DNA of 19,160 nt from Sediminibacterium sp. (lineage in GTDB: Bacteria > Bacteroidota > Bacteroidia > Chitinophagales > Chitinophagaceae): the NCBI GenBank assembly GCA_023263235.1, contig JALQXE010000145.1:1-19160 (forward strand), given 5' to 3'. The notes below the pieces were generated by a model. That model saw nothing but the letters and a program-made list of their open reading frames with translations. It did no database searches and was not told the DNA's origin. Shown in pieces: positions 6,867-14,185 of this stretch. The position numbers and the translations under genes are program-made. Every line of letters starts with the position of its first letter. The stretch's first letter is position 1.

Positions 6867-8051
6867 ATGAGAAAAGTAATAACCCATTTAAGCTTTTACG
6901 TCCTGTTGGCAATTTTAGCTGGCATTTTTCTTGGGATATATGCACCTACAAAAGCCATTCAATTGGAACCTATTGCAAAATGGTTTATCAATACTATCAA
7001 AGCATTTACATTTCCCATTATTTTTTTAACTGTGAGTTTGGGTATCGCGAGTATGGGGGATTTAAAAAAAGTAGGCCGTATTGGGGTGAGATCTCTTTTG
7101 TATTTTGAAATTGTAAGTACGCTTTCCTTGGCCATAGGCGTGATTGTAGCATTATGGATACAGCCAGGTAATATAAATAAGAACGGTTTGCAAATTCAGG
7201 ATCCATCAAAATACACGAAATCCACCGAATTTAATTTGCTTTCAATTATTGCTCAAAATACCAATTTACAAATATTACTTATTGCCATAGTGGTTGGGTT
7301 TGCATTAAATTATTTCCCCAAAAGAGAAGTATACGTGCATCGTTTAGGGCGTATTACACATTATGTTTTTACAGGCTTAAAATATGTAATGTATTTAGCT
7401 CCTTTTGCCGCATTTGGCGGAATGGCATTTGCCATTGGCAAGTATGGCTTAAAAACAATCATTCCCTTAGGTAAATTAATGGGCACCATGTATGTAACTA
7501 TGGCACTATTTATTTTTGTCATTCTGGGACTTATATTAAAGTATTACCAACTTTCCATTTTTAAATTGCTAGCTCATATAAAAGAGGAATTATTAATTGT
7601 ATTTGGAACTTCTTCATCGGAGCCAGCCATGCCCTCCCTTATGAATAAATTAGAAAAGATGGGCTGCTCAAAATCGGTGGTTGGATTGGTGGTACCTACT
7701 GGCTATTCATTTAATTTGGATGGCACTTCTATTTATCTATCCATGGCCGTAATATTTATCGCGCAATTATACAATGTGCAATTAAATGCTGGTGAATTGG
7801 TTACTATGATTTTAATTCTCATGTTAACTTCAAAAGGCGCCGCGGGGGTAACGGGCAGTGGGTTTATTGTATTGGCTTCAACACTTGCTTCTATGCAAAA
7901 AATTCCTATTGAGGGACTTGCATTTTTATTAGGGATAGATAAATTTATGAGTGAAGCAAGAGCTATAACAAATATTATTGGAAATAGTGTTGCCACAGTT
8001 GTAATTGCAAAAATGGAAGGTGAAACCATACATCATTTGCAAGACAGATAA
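6867..8051 (+). CDS. dctA: Dicarboxylate:cation symporter (DAACS/SDF family, DctA-like)
   Basis: Inner-membrane secondary transporter of 394 residues in the glutamate/dicarboxylate symporter fold, with about eight membrane helices and two re-entrant hairpins. Hallmarks are seen: the serine-rich hairpin TSSSEPAMP at 248-256; PTGYSFNLDGTS at 277-288, corresponding to the substrate- and cation-binding NMDGT region; SKGAAGVTGSGF at 322-333 on the second hairpin; and DKFMSEARAITNIIGN at 358-373. In the last motif, FMSEARA instead of a DRxRT-type stretch is the pattern of C4-dicarboxylate (DctA) rather than glutamate/aspartate carriers, so succinate, fumarate or malate uptake with H+ or Na+ is likely. 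It diverges from gcdH and converges on pyrF, with 47 bases between the two stop codons and no convincing terminator there. Confidence 0.88.
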   Translation: MRKVITHLSFYVLLAILAGIFLGIYAPTKAIQLEPIAKWFINTIKAFTFPIIFLTVSLGIASMGDLKKVGRIGVRSLLYFEIVSTLSLAIGVIVALWIQPGNINKNGLQIQDPSKYTKSTEFNLLSIIAQNTNLQILLIAIVVGFALNYFPKREVYVHRLGRITHYVFTGLKYVMYLAPFAAFGGMAFAIGKYGLKTIIPLGKLMGTMYVTMALFIFVILGLILKYYQLSIFKLLAHIKEELLIVFGTSSSEPAMPSLMNKLEKMGCSKSVVGLVVPTGYSFNLDGTSIYLSMAVIFIAQLYNVQLNAGELVTMILILMLTSKGAAGVTGSGFIVLASTLASMQKIPIEGLAFLLGIDKFMSEARAITNIIGNSVATVVIAKMEGETIHHLQDR

Positions 8052-8098
8052 ATTAAAAAGGATACCGCTGTAATAAAATGGTATTAAGTAACAACTGA

Positions 8099-8902
8099 TT
8101 ACAATAAACCTTTCATTTCATTTGCATAATCGCTTGCAGCCTTCGCCGCTTTTTCAGCAAAGTCGTTTCCGCTACTTGCAAAAATTATTGCTCTACTTGC
8201 ATTAACCAATAAGCCCACTTCCTTGTTTTTACCATACTTGGTAACATCGGTTAAGCTTCCGCCCTGTGCCCCCACTCCTGGTACTAATAAAAAGTGATTA
8301 GGAATTATTTTTCTAATGCCTACAAAGTCCTCAGCCTTGGTAGCGCCAACAACAAACATTAATTGGTCCTCTGTTCCCCAACTTGAAACCTGTTCTAAAA
8401 CCGATTCATATAAAAATTGGCCACTAGCCATTTTTTGTTGTTCAAAATTTTTGCTGCCTTCGTTAGAAGTTAATCCTAATACAATGGTGCATTTGTTTTT
8501 ATACGCTAAAAAAGGATCAATACTATCTTTTCCCATATAAGGTGCTACTGTAATGGCATCAAAAGGCAAAACTTCAAAGAATGTTTTTGCATATTGCGCC
8601 GAAGTATTTCCAATATCACCGCGCTTTGCATCGGCTATGGTAAAATGGGTATTTGGTATATGAGCAAGGGTTGCTTCCATAGCCTCCCATCCGGCTAATC
8701 CCTGAGATTCATAAAAAGCAGTATTCAATTTATAACTAACACAAAAAGGAGCAGTCGCATCAATAATGGCTTTATTAAAAGCAATTACCCCTTCTTTGGT
8801 CTTTGGTAAATGAGCAGGCAACTTTTCAATATCAGTATCTAAGCCTACGCATAAGTAAGACTGCTTAGCAGTAATTTGTTCAACCAATTTTTGCTTTGTC
8901 AT
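8099..8902 (-). CDS. pyrF: Orotidine 5'-phosphate decarboxylase
   Basis: Last step of UMP synthesis: decarboxylates OMP to UMP in the cytoplasm. The 267-residue length and motif set are of the longer type-2 subfamily. Seen in order: LCVGLDTDIEKLP at 17-29; YKLNTAFYE at 57-65; the catalytic DAKRGDIGNTS at 91-101, with Asp91, Lys93 and Asp96; TVAPYMGKDS at 118-127; VVGATKAEDF at 184-193; and the phosphate-binding LVPGVGAQGG at 206-215. All essential residues are present. It follows the GH13 enzyme gene by 48 bases on the same strand and may be read with it, although no pathway links them. No other pyr gene is close. Confidence 0.96.
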   Translation of the reverse strand: MTKQKLVEQITAKQSYLCVGLDTDIEKLPAHLPKTKEGVIAFNKAIIDATAPFCVSYKLNTAFYESQGLAGWEAMEATLAHIPNTHFTIADAKRGDIGNTSAQYAKTFFEVLPFDAITVAPYMGKDSIDPFLAYKNKCTIVLGLTSNEGSKNFEQQKMASGQFLYESVLEQVSSWGTEDQLMFVVGATKAEDFVGIRKIIPNHFLLVPGVGAQGGSLTDVTKYGKNKEVGLLVNASRAIIFASSGNDFAEKAAKAASDYANEMKGLL

Positions 8903-8950
8903 ATGCGTAGTTAATTTCTTTTTATTACAAATTGCTTTTATTTACAATGC

Positions 8951-10273
8951 TTATTTAGACCCATACACAAATACTTTATAGCCCCAAGCTGGTAAGGATA
9001 CGCTATGAATATCTTTAAATGCTTGTTTGGTAAAAATTTCAAAATAGCTTTTGCCTGAAGGAAGGGCTGCATCTAATTTAACTTCATTGGCATTACCCGA
9101 TAAATTTAAAACTACCACTACCAAAGCGTCGCCATTTTTTCTTGCATATGCCATTACTTGTGAAGGTGCATTTACTTTAATTCTTTCAAATACCGCATCA
9201 TTTTTGAAAGCAGCATGAGTGCTTCTTAAATTTAATAAGGTTTTGTAAAAAGGAGCGCGCTCATATTTATTAAAACCCATTGAATCTTTTTCAAAGAAAG
9301 AAACGGCTCTTAAAACAGGTTCTTCCTGCCCACTGTAAATAAGTGGTATCGTTCTATTATAGGTTTGTGTAAACACCGCAAAAGGAGCATGTTTTTCCCC
9401 TGGCATAGTAGCATAATCGGCCTTGTTCCAAGAGTTTTCATCGTGGTTGCTGGTAAAATATAATCTCAAAGCACCTTTCATGAAATCATGATCAATTTTA
9501 TTTAAAACGGTATCCAAATCCAGCACATTTTTCTTACCAGCGGCAATATCGTTCATCATATGAAATTCGGTCCAAGTATATGTAGCATTAAATCCAGTTT
9601 CATGCAACTTAGCATCATCCGCTTCGGCTAAGAAAAACATTTCTCTTTCTTTATTTAATGCAGGAATACATTTATTCCAAAAGCTATAAGGTACGCCCCA
9701 AGCAACGTCCACTCGGAAACCGTCAATGGCAGTATTTTTAACCCAATATTTCATAGCGTTAATCATACTATCTTGCATCACTAAATTATTAAAATTTAAT
9801 TCACGTGTGTCCGACCAATCGGCAGTGTAAATAGCTTTTCCTGTGCTGTCTCTTTCATAAAAATCGGGATGTGATTTTAACCAATAATGATCGGCACCAC
9901 TATGATTAGGCACCCAATCAATTAATACTTTCATTCCTAATTTATGCGCCGAGTTAACTATTTTATTAAAATCATCTAAGGTTCCAAATTCAGGATTCAT
10001 TTCCGTATAGTGCGCTACAGAATAATAAGAACCCAAAGTACCTTTTCGACCTTCCACCGAAATAGGTTGCAATGGCATAAACCATAATGTTTTCACGCCC
10101 ATTTGTTGTAAACGAGGTAAGTGTTTTGCAAAAGCATTTAAAGTGCCCTCTTTGGTATATTGACGAATATTCACTTCATAAATATTACCCTGTTCCATAA
10201 AAGCTGGATGCTTTTGTTGAGCACTACCCATAAACACAATAAAAAGGGATACCGCTAAAAATATTTTTTTCAT
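8951..10273 (-). CDS. Exported GH13 alpha-amylase-family glycoside hydrolase
   Basis: A protein of 440 residues with a signal peptide (MKKIFLAVSLFIVFMGSAQQ), so it acts in the periplasm, on the surface or outside. The (beta/alpha)8 catalytic domain carries the four GH13 regions: I, DWVPNH at 119-124; II, GFRVDVA at 185-191 with nucleophile Asp189; III, FLAEADD at 214-220 with acid/base Glu217; and IV, FTSNHDEN at 273-280 with Asp278. A C-terminal beta domain follows (about 360-440). Region I and the early IYEVNIRQYT stretch are typical of alpha-amylases and related alpha-glucan hydrolases. Exact specificity (amylase, neopullulanase, maltogenic) cannot be read from this sequence. No SusCD pair, regulator or other glycan gene is nearby, so it stands alone. 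A -7 box lies 19 bases upstream at 10293-10300. Confidence 0.9.
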   Translation of the reverse strand: MKKIFLAVSLFIVFMGSAQQKHPAFMEQGNIYEVNIRQYTKEGTLNAFAKHLPRLQQMGVKTLWFMPLQPISVEGRKGTLGSYYSVAHYTEMNPEFGTLDDFNKIVNSAHKLGMKVLIDWVPNHSGADHYWLKSHPDFYERDSTGKAIYTADWSDTRELNFNNLVMQDSMINAMKYWVKNTAIDGFRVDVAWGVPYSFWNKCIPALNKEREMFFLAEADDAKLHETGFNATYTWTEFHMMNDIAAGKKNVLDLDTVLNKIDHDFMKGALRLYFTSNHDENSWNKADYATMPGEKHAPFAVFTQTYNRTIPLIYSGQEEPVLRAVSFFEKDSMGFNKYERAPFYKTLLNLRSTHAAFKNDAVFERIKVNAPSQVMAYARKNGDALVVVVLNLSGNANEVKLDAALPSGKSYFEIFTKQAFKDIHSVSLPAWGYKVFVYGSK

Positions 10274-10292
10274 TATACAATCTTTGATAGCG

Positions 10293-10300
10293 CAAATTTA
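10293..10300 (-). promoter_or_regulatory. -7 promoter box for the GH13 gene
   Basis: Minus-strand TAAATTTG matches TAnnTTTG exactly, 19 bases before the ATG at 10273. The same octamer at nearly the same distance (18 bases) precedes the TonB-domain gene at 15368-15375. Confidence 0.45.
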
Positions 10301-10316
10301 AGATTAAAAATTGGCT

Positions 10317-10324
10317 TAACTTTG
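10317..10324 (+). promoter_or_regulatory. -7 promoter box abutting the lipoprotein gene start
   Basis: TAACTTTG matches TAnnTTTG exactly and ends three bases before the ATG at 10328. If used, it would give a leaderless mRNA. It also argues against the in-frame TTG at 10322 as the start, since that codon lies inside the box. Confidence 0.4.
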
Positions 10325-10327
10325 GGT

Positions 10328-10735
10328 ATGCTAAAAAAACTAATCCCCTATTTATTAATTGGACTCATTGCAGCAAGTTGTGGTAACCAAGATCCTAGCC
10401 AACAGGCCGACAACGCCATTGATGGAGGACGTAATTTTATTGAAAATTACATGAAGGGGGATATGAAACAAGCCAAACTATTCGTAGTTGAAAGTCCAGA
10501 AAACAAAGCTCATTTTGAGCAATTAATTAACGAATATTTTGGATTGGACAAAGAAGGTAGAATGCAGTTAAGACTCGCATCGCTTCAAATAAACGAGATC
10601 AAATCCATTGACGATAAAACAACTGTAATATATTATCAAAACTCGTTTGACAAAAAACCTCGTTGGTTAAAGGTTATTTCCACAAACCAAGGATGGAAAG
10701 TTGACCTAAAATACAGTTACGGGCCTAAAATATAG
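10328..10735 (+). CDS. Small lipoprotein, DUF4878-like
   Basis: A protein of 135 residues from the ATG at 10328; an in-frame TTG two codons earlier lies inside a promoter box and is unlikely to be used. The N-terminus (MLKKLIPYLLIGLIAASC) is a lipoprotein signal with the acylated Cys at position 18. The next residue is Gly, followed by Asn-Gln-Asp, so the protein is membrane-anchored. The mature part has an early helix with NFIENYMKGDMKQAK, then a loop and beta strands ending in PRWLKVISTNQGWKVDLKY. This resembles the cystatin/NTF2-like shape of DUF4878 proteins, which share a GD-x-x-x-A motif and a W-x-V-D end strand. Family assignment is by pattern only, and the function is unknown. It diverges from the GH13 gene across a short intergenic region. 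Confidence 0.75.
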   Translation: MLKKLIPYLLIGLIAASCGNQDPSQQADNAIDGGRNFIENYMKGDMKQAKLFVVESPENKAHFEQLINEYFGLDKEGRMQLRLASLQINEIKSIDDKTTVIYYQNSFDKKPRWLKVISTNQGWKVDLKYSYGPKI

Positions 10736-10772
10736 TAGCCGCGTAAATTATAGGTTAAAAACATAAAAATTG

Positions 10773-10780
10773 TATATTTG
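10773..10780 (+). promoter_or_regulatory. -7 promoter box for the 50-codon gene
   Basis: TATATTTG is an exact TAnnTTTG match, followed by GCAC and about 37 bases of A-rich leader before the ATG at 10818. The -33 side is poor (no TTTG at 19-21 bases), but box, short ORF and terminator together look like a self-contained transcription unit. Confidence 0.5.
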
Positions 10781-10817
10781 CACTGTCTAAAAACAAAATT
10801 TAAAAATCGACGAAACA

Positions 10818-10970
10818 ATGGAAGCACAAAAGAACACAACTAAATACTGGATTTACTGTTTTATATGGTTAGCTATAATGGTAGCTTTAATGTTTGTGTA
10901 CAGAGAATTTTTCTGGTTAGCACTTCCTGGAACTGCAACATATTTTGCTAAAGCAATGGATATATTTTAG
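10818..10970 (+). CDS. 50-residue single-pass membrane microprotein, unrecognised
   Basis: An ORF of 50 codons plus TAG with an ATG start. The peptide starts with a polar stretch (MEAQKNTTKY), then has a hydrophobic, aromatic-rich helix at about residues 11-28 (WIYCFIWLAIMVALMFVY), then an Arg-Glu pair and a second apolar segment (FFWLALPGTATYFAKAMDIF). One membrane helix plus an amphipathic or re-entrant tail is likely. There is no signal-peptidase site or lipobox. It has its own promoter-like box upstream and a strong terminator 17 bases after the stop, which supports a real, separately expressed gene. I do not recognise the family. Toxin-type membrane peptide or a small partner of a membrane complex are open possibilities; no antitoxin-like gene is adjacent. 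Confidence 0.7.
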   Translation: MEAQKNTTKYWIYCFIWLAIMVALMFVYREFFWLALPGTATYFAKAMDIF

Positions 10971-10986
10971 TACTTACACTACTATT

Positions 10987-11019
10987 AAAAAGGGAGCCTC
11001 CAAAAGAAGCTCCCTTTTT
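10987..11019. terminator. Strong bidirectional Rho-independent terminator
   Basis: AGGGAGC (10991-10997) pairs with GCTCCCT (11009-11015) around an 11-base loop, with the flanking A-run and T-run adding four more pairs. A T7 run follows on the plus strand and a T5 run on the minus strand. It separates the microprotein gene from the converging serine hydrolase gene. Confidence 0.9.
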
Positions 11020-11065
11020 TTATACTTAAAATTGTTTACTCATATTATATCATAGAAAGTAGGAC

Positions 11066-12214
11066 CTATTTTAAAATAGTTAACGCAGCTGCCACATAGC
11101 TAAAATTTTCAGGTTGTGCATGATGTATGGGTTTGGTTACTTTGGACTCTCCTAGTCGCACAACCACCGCATTTTTATCTTTAATAATGTAAACGTATTG
11201 GCCGAATAAACCATTTTGAGCAACCACTTTATGTCCTTGCTCATTAAAAATCCAATATTGATAACCATAAAAATCTACGGGCTTCCCATCCTCAGTAGGA
11301 TCCTTTAAATAAGTAGCAGGGCTTGTAGCTTCTTGAATATATTTTTGAGATACTATTTGCTTATCACCCCATTTGCCATCTTGTAAAACCAATTGACCAA
11401 ATCTTGCATAATCTCTGGCAACGCCGTTAAAACAACAAAAGGCTTTTTCATGCTTTTTATCTCCATCGGTTAACCACTTTGCTTCAGCCTCGGCACCCAT
11501 TGGTATAGTGAATTTTTCAGAAACGGTTTTAGCAATAGATTGACCAAACACTTTTTCAACTATCAACCCTAACACTTGGGTATCAGCGCTACGATATTCC
11601 CAATTCACACCAGCCGGTTCTTTTGGCATTAACTTACTAATTAAAAACGCTTCATCATCTCCATAATAAGCAGAGGCATTTAAACTAAAATAGCTACCAT
11701 CCGACTCTTTATAATTGGAGCCAGAACTCATGGTTAGTAAATCCTTTATGCGTAATTTTTCCCAACCATCATTTTTAAATCTTGGAATATAATCCCCTAC
11801 TAAATCATCTACCGATTTAATTTTTCCTTCATCAATAGCAATTCCAATTAATAATGAAATAATACTTTTAGCAGCCGAAAAAGAACCACTCAAAGTTGTG
11901 GGCGTATACCCATCAAAATATTTTTCATACAATAATTTGCCGTCCTGGAAAACCAAAAAAGCATGCGTATCATTGGAATCAATAATGGCCAACAATGAAT
12001 CCGGGATAGGCTTTTTATTATAATTTGAATCCAATGGCCAATATTGAGGCTGAGGCGCTTTTTCTACAATATTAAATGGATGTGTTTTATAATCATGTAT
12101 GGTATGCTTACCCCACTTTGCAAAATTGCGTAAATGAGAAAAGTTAGGGGTAAATGACAAACCAACACCAATTAAAATAATTGCTAAAAGGCCAATGAAT
12201 AATTTTTTAAGCAT
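11066..12214 (-). CDS. Serine hydrolase of the beta-lactamase/PBP fold, NylB-like
   Basis: A protein of 382 residues with an N-terminal hydrophobic segment (about 4-22) that is either a membrane anchor or an uncleaved signal; the catalytic part should be periplasmic. The SxxK motif is SAAK at 113-116 with nucleophile Ser113. The second element is YRS at 207-209, where class C enzymes have YxN. At the KTG/HTG position there is NGLFGQ (334-339). Segments such as GIAIDEGKIKSVDD at 124-137, IKDLLTMSSGS at 156-166, RSADTQVLGLIVE at 208-220 and VARDYARFGQL at 265-275 resemble the 6-aminohexanoate-dimer hydrolase (NylB) and esterase branch rather than true beta-lactamases. The natural substrate is unknown; a peptide, ester or amide hydrolase is likely. 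It is divergent from the nitroreductase gene. Confidence 0.85.
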   Translation of the reverse strand: MLKKLFIGLLAIILIGVGLSFTPNFSHLRNFAKWGKHTIHDYKTHPFNIVEKAPQPQYWPLDSNYNKKPIPDSLLAIIDSNDTHAFLVFQDGKLLYEKYFDGYTPTTLSGSFSAAKSIISLLIGIAIDEGKIKSVDDLVGDYIPRFKNDGWEKLRIKDLLTMSSGSNYKESDGSYFSLNASAYYGDDEAFLISKLMPKEPAGVNWEYRSADTQVLGLIVEKVFGQSIAKTVSEKFTIPMGAEAEAKWLTDGDKKHEKAFCCFNGVARDYARFGQLVLQDGKWGDKQIVSQKYIQEATSPATYLKDPTEDGKPVDFYGYQYWIFNEQGHKVVAQNGLFGQYVYIIKDKNAVVVRLGESKVTKPIHHAQPENFSYVAAALTILK

Positions 12215-12235
12215 ATGAAGCTTGTTTAGTTTAAA

Positions 12236-12289
12236 TTACATCCTCTTTGAACCATAATATCAAAAAGGATGTTATGCTTTTAAAAAGCA
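12236..12289. repeat. Two inverted repeats in the divergent region
   Basis: Arms at 12236-12250 and 12260-12274 (TTACATCCTCTTTGA against TCAAAAAGGATGTTA) match at 13 of 15 positions around a 9-base centre. A second palindrome, TGCTTTT-A-AAAAGCA at 12275-12289, abuts it directly and is perfect. Both lie in the 110 bases between the serine hydrolase and nitroreductase starts. They could be operators for a shared regulator or leader hairpins; no regulator gene is near. Confidence 0.5.
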
Positions 12290-12324
12290 AATACTAAATT
12301 AACAATTTTAATTAATATATAAGC

Positions 12325-13047
12325 ATGAGCAACCATTACTTTGATGAGATTATTGAAAAAAGAAGATCCAACAGAAAATTTGATGAAAATGTAGAAGTTC
12401 CAAACGAAGTGATTCAAAAAAGTTTAGAGCGTGCAATATTATCACCCAATAGCAGTAACATGCAATTGTGGGAGTTTTATTGGATTCAGGACCCTGAAGA
12501 AAGAGCAAAATATACCGCTTTATGTTTAGGACAGTCTGCTGCCAAAACAGCAAAGCAATTGGTTGTGTTTGTTACAAGAGGGGACTTATGGAAACAAAGA
12601 GCAAAATGGAACTATGATAAAGTAAGAGAAGGCATACTGGGAGAACCTAATAAATTGCAAAAAAGAGGCCTGGATTATTACACTAAACTCATGCCACTTG
12701 CCTACCGTTCCGATATTTTTGGTTTTTGGGCATTTGTAAGAAGATGTATTAGTTTTTTTGGAGGACTTAGCAAACCCTTTTATCGCATGGGTGGCAAAGC
12801 CGATCAAAGAGTAACGGTACACAAATCCTGTGCATTAGCAGCGCAAACTTTTATGTTATCAATTGCTGCTGAAGGTTTTGAATCTTGTCCAATGGAAGGG
12901 TTTGATGCAAAGCGTGTTAAACAAGCGTTGAATTTACCAAGAGGTGCAGAAATAAATATGATTATAGCAGTTGGGAAAGCAACTACCGAAGGAATTTGGG
13001 GTCCAAGAAACAGAGTCCCTTTTGAAGAAGTTGTATTTGTAAAATAG
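12325..13047 (+). CDS. Nitroreductase-family FMN-dependent oxidoreductase
   Basis: A cytoplasmic flavoprotein of 240 residues, expected to be a homodimer using NAD(P)H. The FMN-phosphate motif RRSNRKF is at 13-19 (Arg13, Ser15, Arg17), and a second flavin-contacting stretch, SPNSSNMQLWEF, at 40-51. SCPMEGFD at 187-194 and IIAVGK at 213-218 are the late family elements, the first of which packs on the flavin. An insertion of about 50 residues (110-160, with aromatic-rich IFGFWAFVRR) between the two halves is longer than in compact NfnB/NfsB-type enzymes and may shape the active site. The substrate is not predictable; quinones, enones or nitro compounds are typical for the family. The gene faces away from the serine hydrolase and ends 27 bases before a strong terminator. 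Confidence 0.88.
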   Translation: MSNHYFDEIIEKRRSNRKFDENVEVPNEVIQKSLERAILSPNSSNMQLWEFYWIQDPEERAKYTALCLGQSAAKTAKQLVVFVTRGDLWKQRAKWNYDKVREGILGEPNKLQKRGLDYYTKLMPLAYRSDIFGFWAFVRRCISFFGGLSKPFYRMGGKADQRVTVHKSCALAAQTFMLSIAAEGFESCPMEGFDAKRVKQALNLPRGAEINMIIAVGKATTEGIWGPRNRVPFEEVVFVK

Positions 13048-13072
13048 TTCCCGCCATTATTGGTAACCATTT

Positions 13073-13113
13073 ATAAAAGATAAAGCCTCGAATATCGAGG
13101 CTTTATCTTTTAT
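13073..13113. terminator. Perfect 19-bp bidirectional terminator hairpin
   Basis: Bases 13073-13091 and 13095-13113 are exact inverted repeats around the 3-base loop ATA, with a GCCTCGA/TCGAGGC core and flanking A and T runs on both strands. It sits between the convergent nitroreductase and DUF1080 genes and can end both transcripts. Confidence 0.92.
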
Positions 13114-13130
13114 CCTACACTGCAAAATAA

Positions 13131-14078
13131 TTACAAATTAATTGCTGGTGTTAAAACAATGTTTCTAAATTCAATAGGACCATGATCGCCCTGCATCATA
13201 ATAGGACCAGGCTCCCCTTCCTTGCTATCTAAAGCACCACCTGTAACTCCAGGAATTTCTTGCTTATAAATGATTGTAGTTCCATTAGCAACCACAGTAA
13301 CCATACGACCTACTAATTCAATATCATAGCTTTGCCATTCGCCTGGATCTTTAGCCATATTTAACCAAGGATCAATAAATCCATAAATACCACCAAGGTA
13401 TAAGCTAAATGGCTCTAATCCTTTATTGTCCTCAATTTGCACTTCATAACGGCCTCTCAAATACACACCACTATTACTACCCTTTGGATATTTAAACTCA
13501 ATATGTAATTTAAAGTCGTTAAATGTTTTTTCGGTTCTAATATTCGCACCTGATTTAGAACTTTTTAAAACACCATTTTCTACAACCCATTGGTTGGGTC
13601 TGTCAATGGCTTGCCATCCTGTTAGATCCTTACCATTAAATAAGGTAATAGGTTCACCCCATTTAGGCTCGGTGCCTCTCCATAATTTTGGTGCACGCTC
13701 ACCTACAAATGAATATACTTTATCATTGGTGTTGGTAATGGTACCTGATAATTTACCATCGGCTAAAACGCCATTAAAAATTAATTCCTTATCGGTTCTT
13801 TCCCATTGTGCTGGAATATGAAAAGAAACTTTTCCATCCTTAAATTCAACTTTTGAAATAGGTCTTGCGCTTCCGCCTTCCCAAACAAAACGGCCATTAT
13901 ACCCATTAATACCGGTATGTCTTACTTCCAACCAAGATGGTGCCATACGACCATCAATGTTCACTGTTAAATCCCAACGACCTTCAATGGGATAAGTTTC
14001 ATTACCTCCACTTGCCTTTATTAAACTTGTAGGCAAAACAAAAAGGGTAACTAAAAGTAATTTAAATAAATTTTTCAT
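13131..14078 (-). CDS. Exported DUF1080 (3-keto-disaccharide hydrolase-type) protein
   Basis: A protein of 315 residues with a signal peptide (MKNLFKLLLVTLFVLPTSLIKASG, cleavage near 22-24). Two regions follow. Residues about 30-128 form a beta-rich, lipocalin-like segment starting IEGRWDLTVNIDG, of the kind that scores substrate or matrix binding. Residues about 143-315 are the DUF1080 concanavalin-like domain, opening with ITLFNGKDLTGWQ at 144-156 and containing NSGVYLRGRYEVQI at 202-215, MMQGDHGPIEFRNI at 294-307, and a conserved Asp/Gln/Glu-rich surface. Members of this family hydrolyse 3-keto-glycosides or bind glycans in the periplasm or outside. There is no glycan operon next to it, so the substrate is open. 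Assignment of the second domain is firm; activity is inferred. Confidence 0.87.
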   Translation of the reverse strand: MKNLFKLLLVTLFVLPTSLIKASGGNETYPIEGRWDLTVNIDGRMAPSWLEVRHTGINGYNGRFVWEGGSARPISKVEFKDGKVSFHIPAQWERTDKELIFNGVLADGKLSGTITNTNDKVYSFVGERAPKLWRGTEPKWGEPITLFNGKDLTGWQAIDRPNQWVVENGVLKSSKSGANIRTEKTFNDFKLHIEFKYPKGSNSGVYLRGRYEVQIEDNKGLEPFSLYLGGIYGFIDPWLNMAKDPGEWQSYDIELVGRMVTVVANGTTIIYKQEIPGVTGGALDSKEGEPGPIMMQGDHGPIEFRNIVLTPAINL

Positions 14079-14185
14079 AAAGCAAGCAATCGTTTAATTG
14101 AATAAACAATTTACAAAAAAAATAGACTCAGAAAAGAAAAATGTGGGGAATAAATATCTTGTACTTTCTTTCAGCTACATTTAAA

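Noticed and set aside
8052..8098. Possible terminator between dctA and pyrF (ATACC...GGTAT)
   Set aside because: Only five pairs around a 13-base loop, with no T-run on either side.
8056..10257. Shared phrase GGATACCGCT near 8058 and 10248
   Set aside because: Two short matches with different flanks, one inside a signal-peptide coding region; chance is sufficient.
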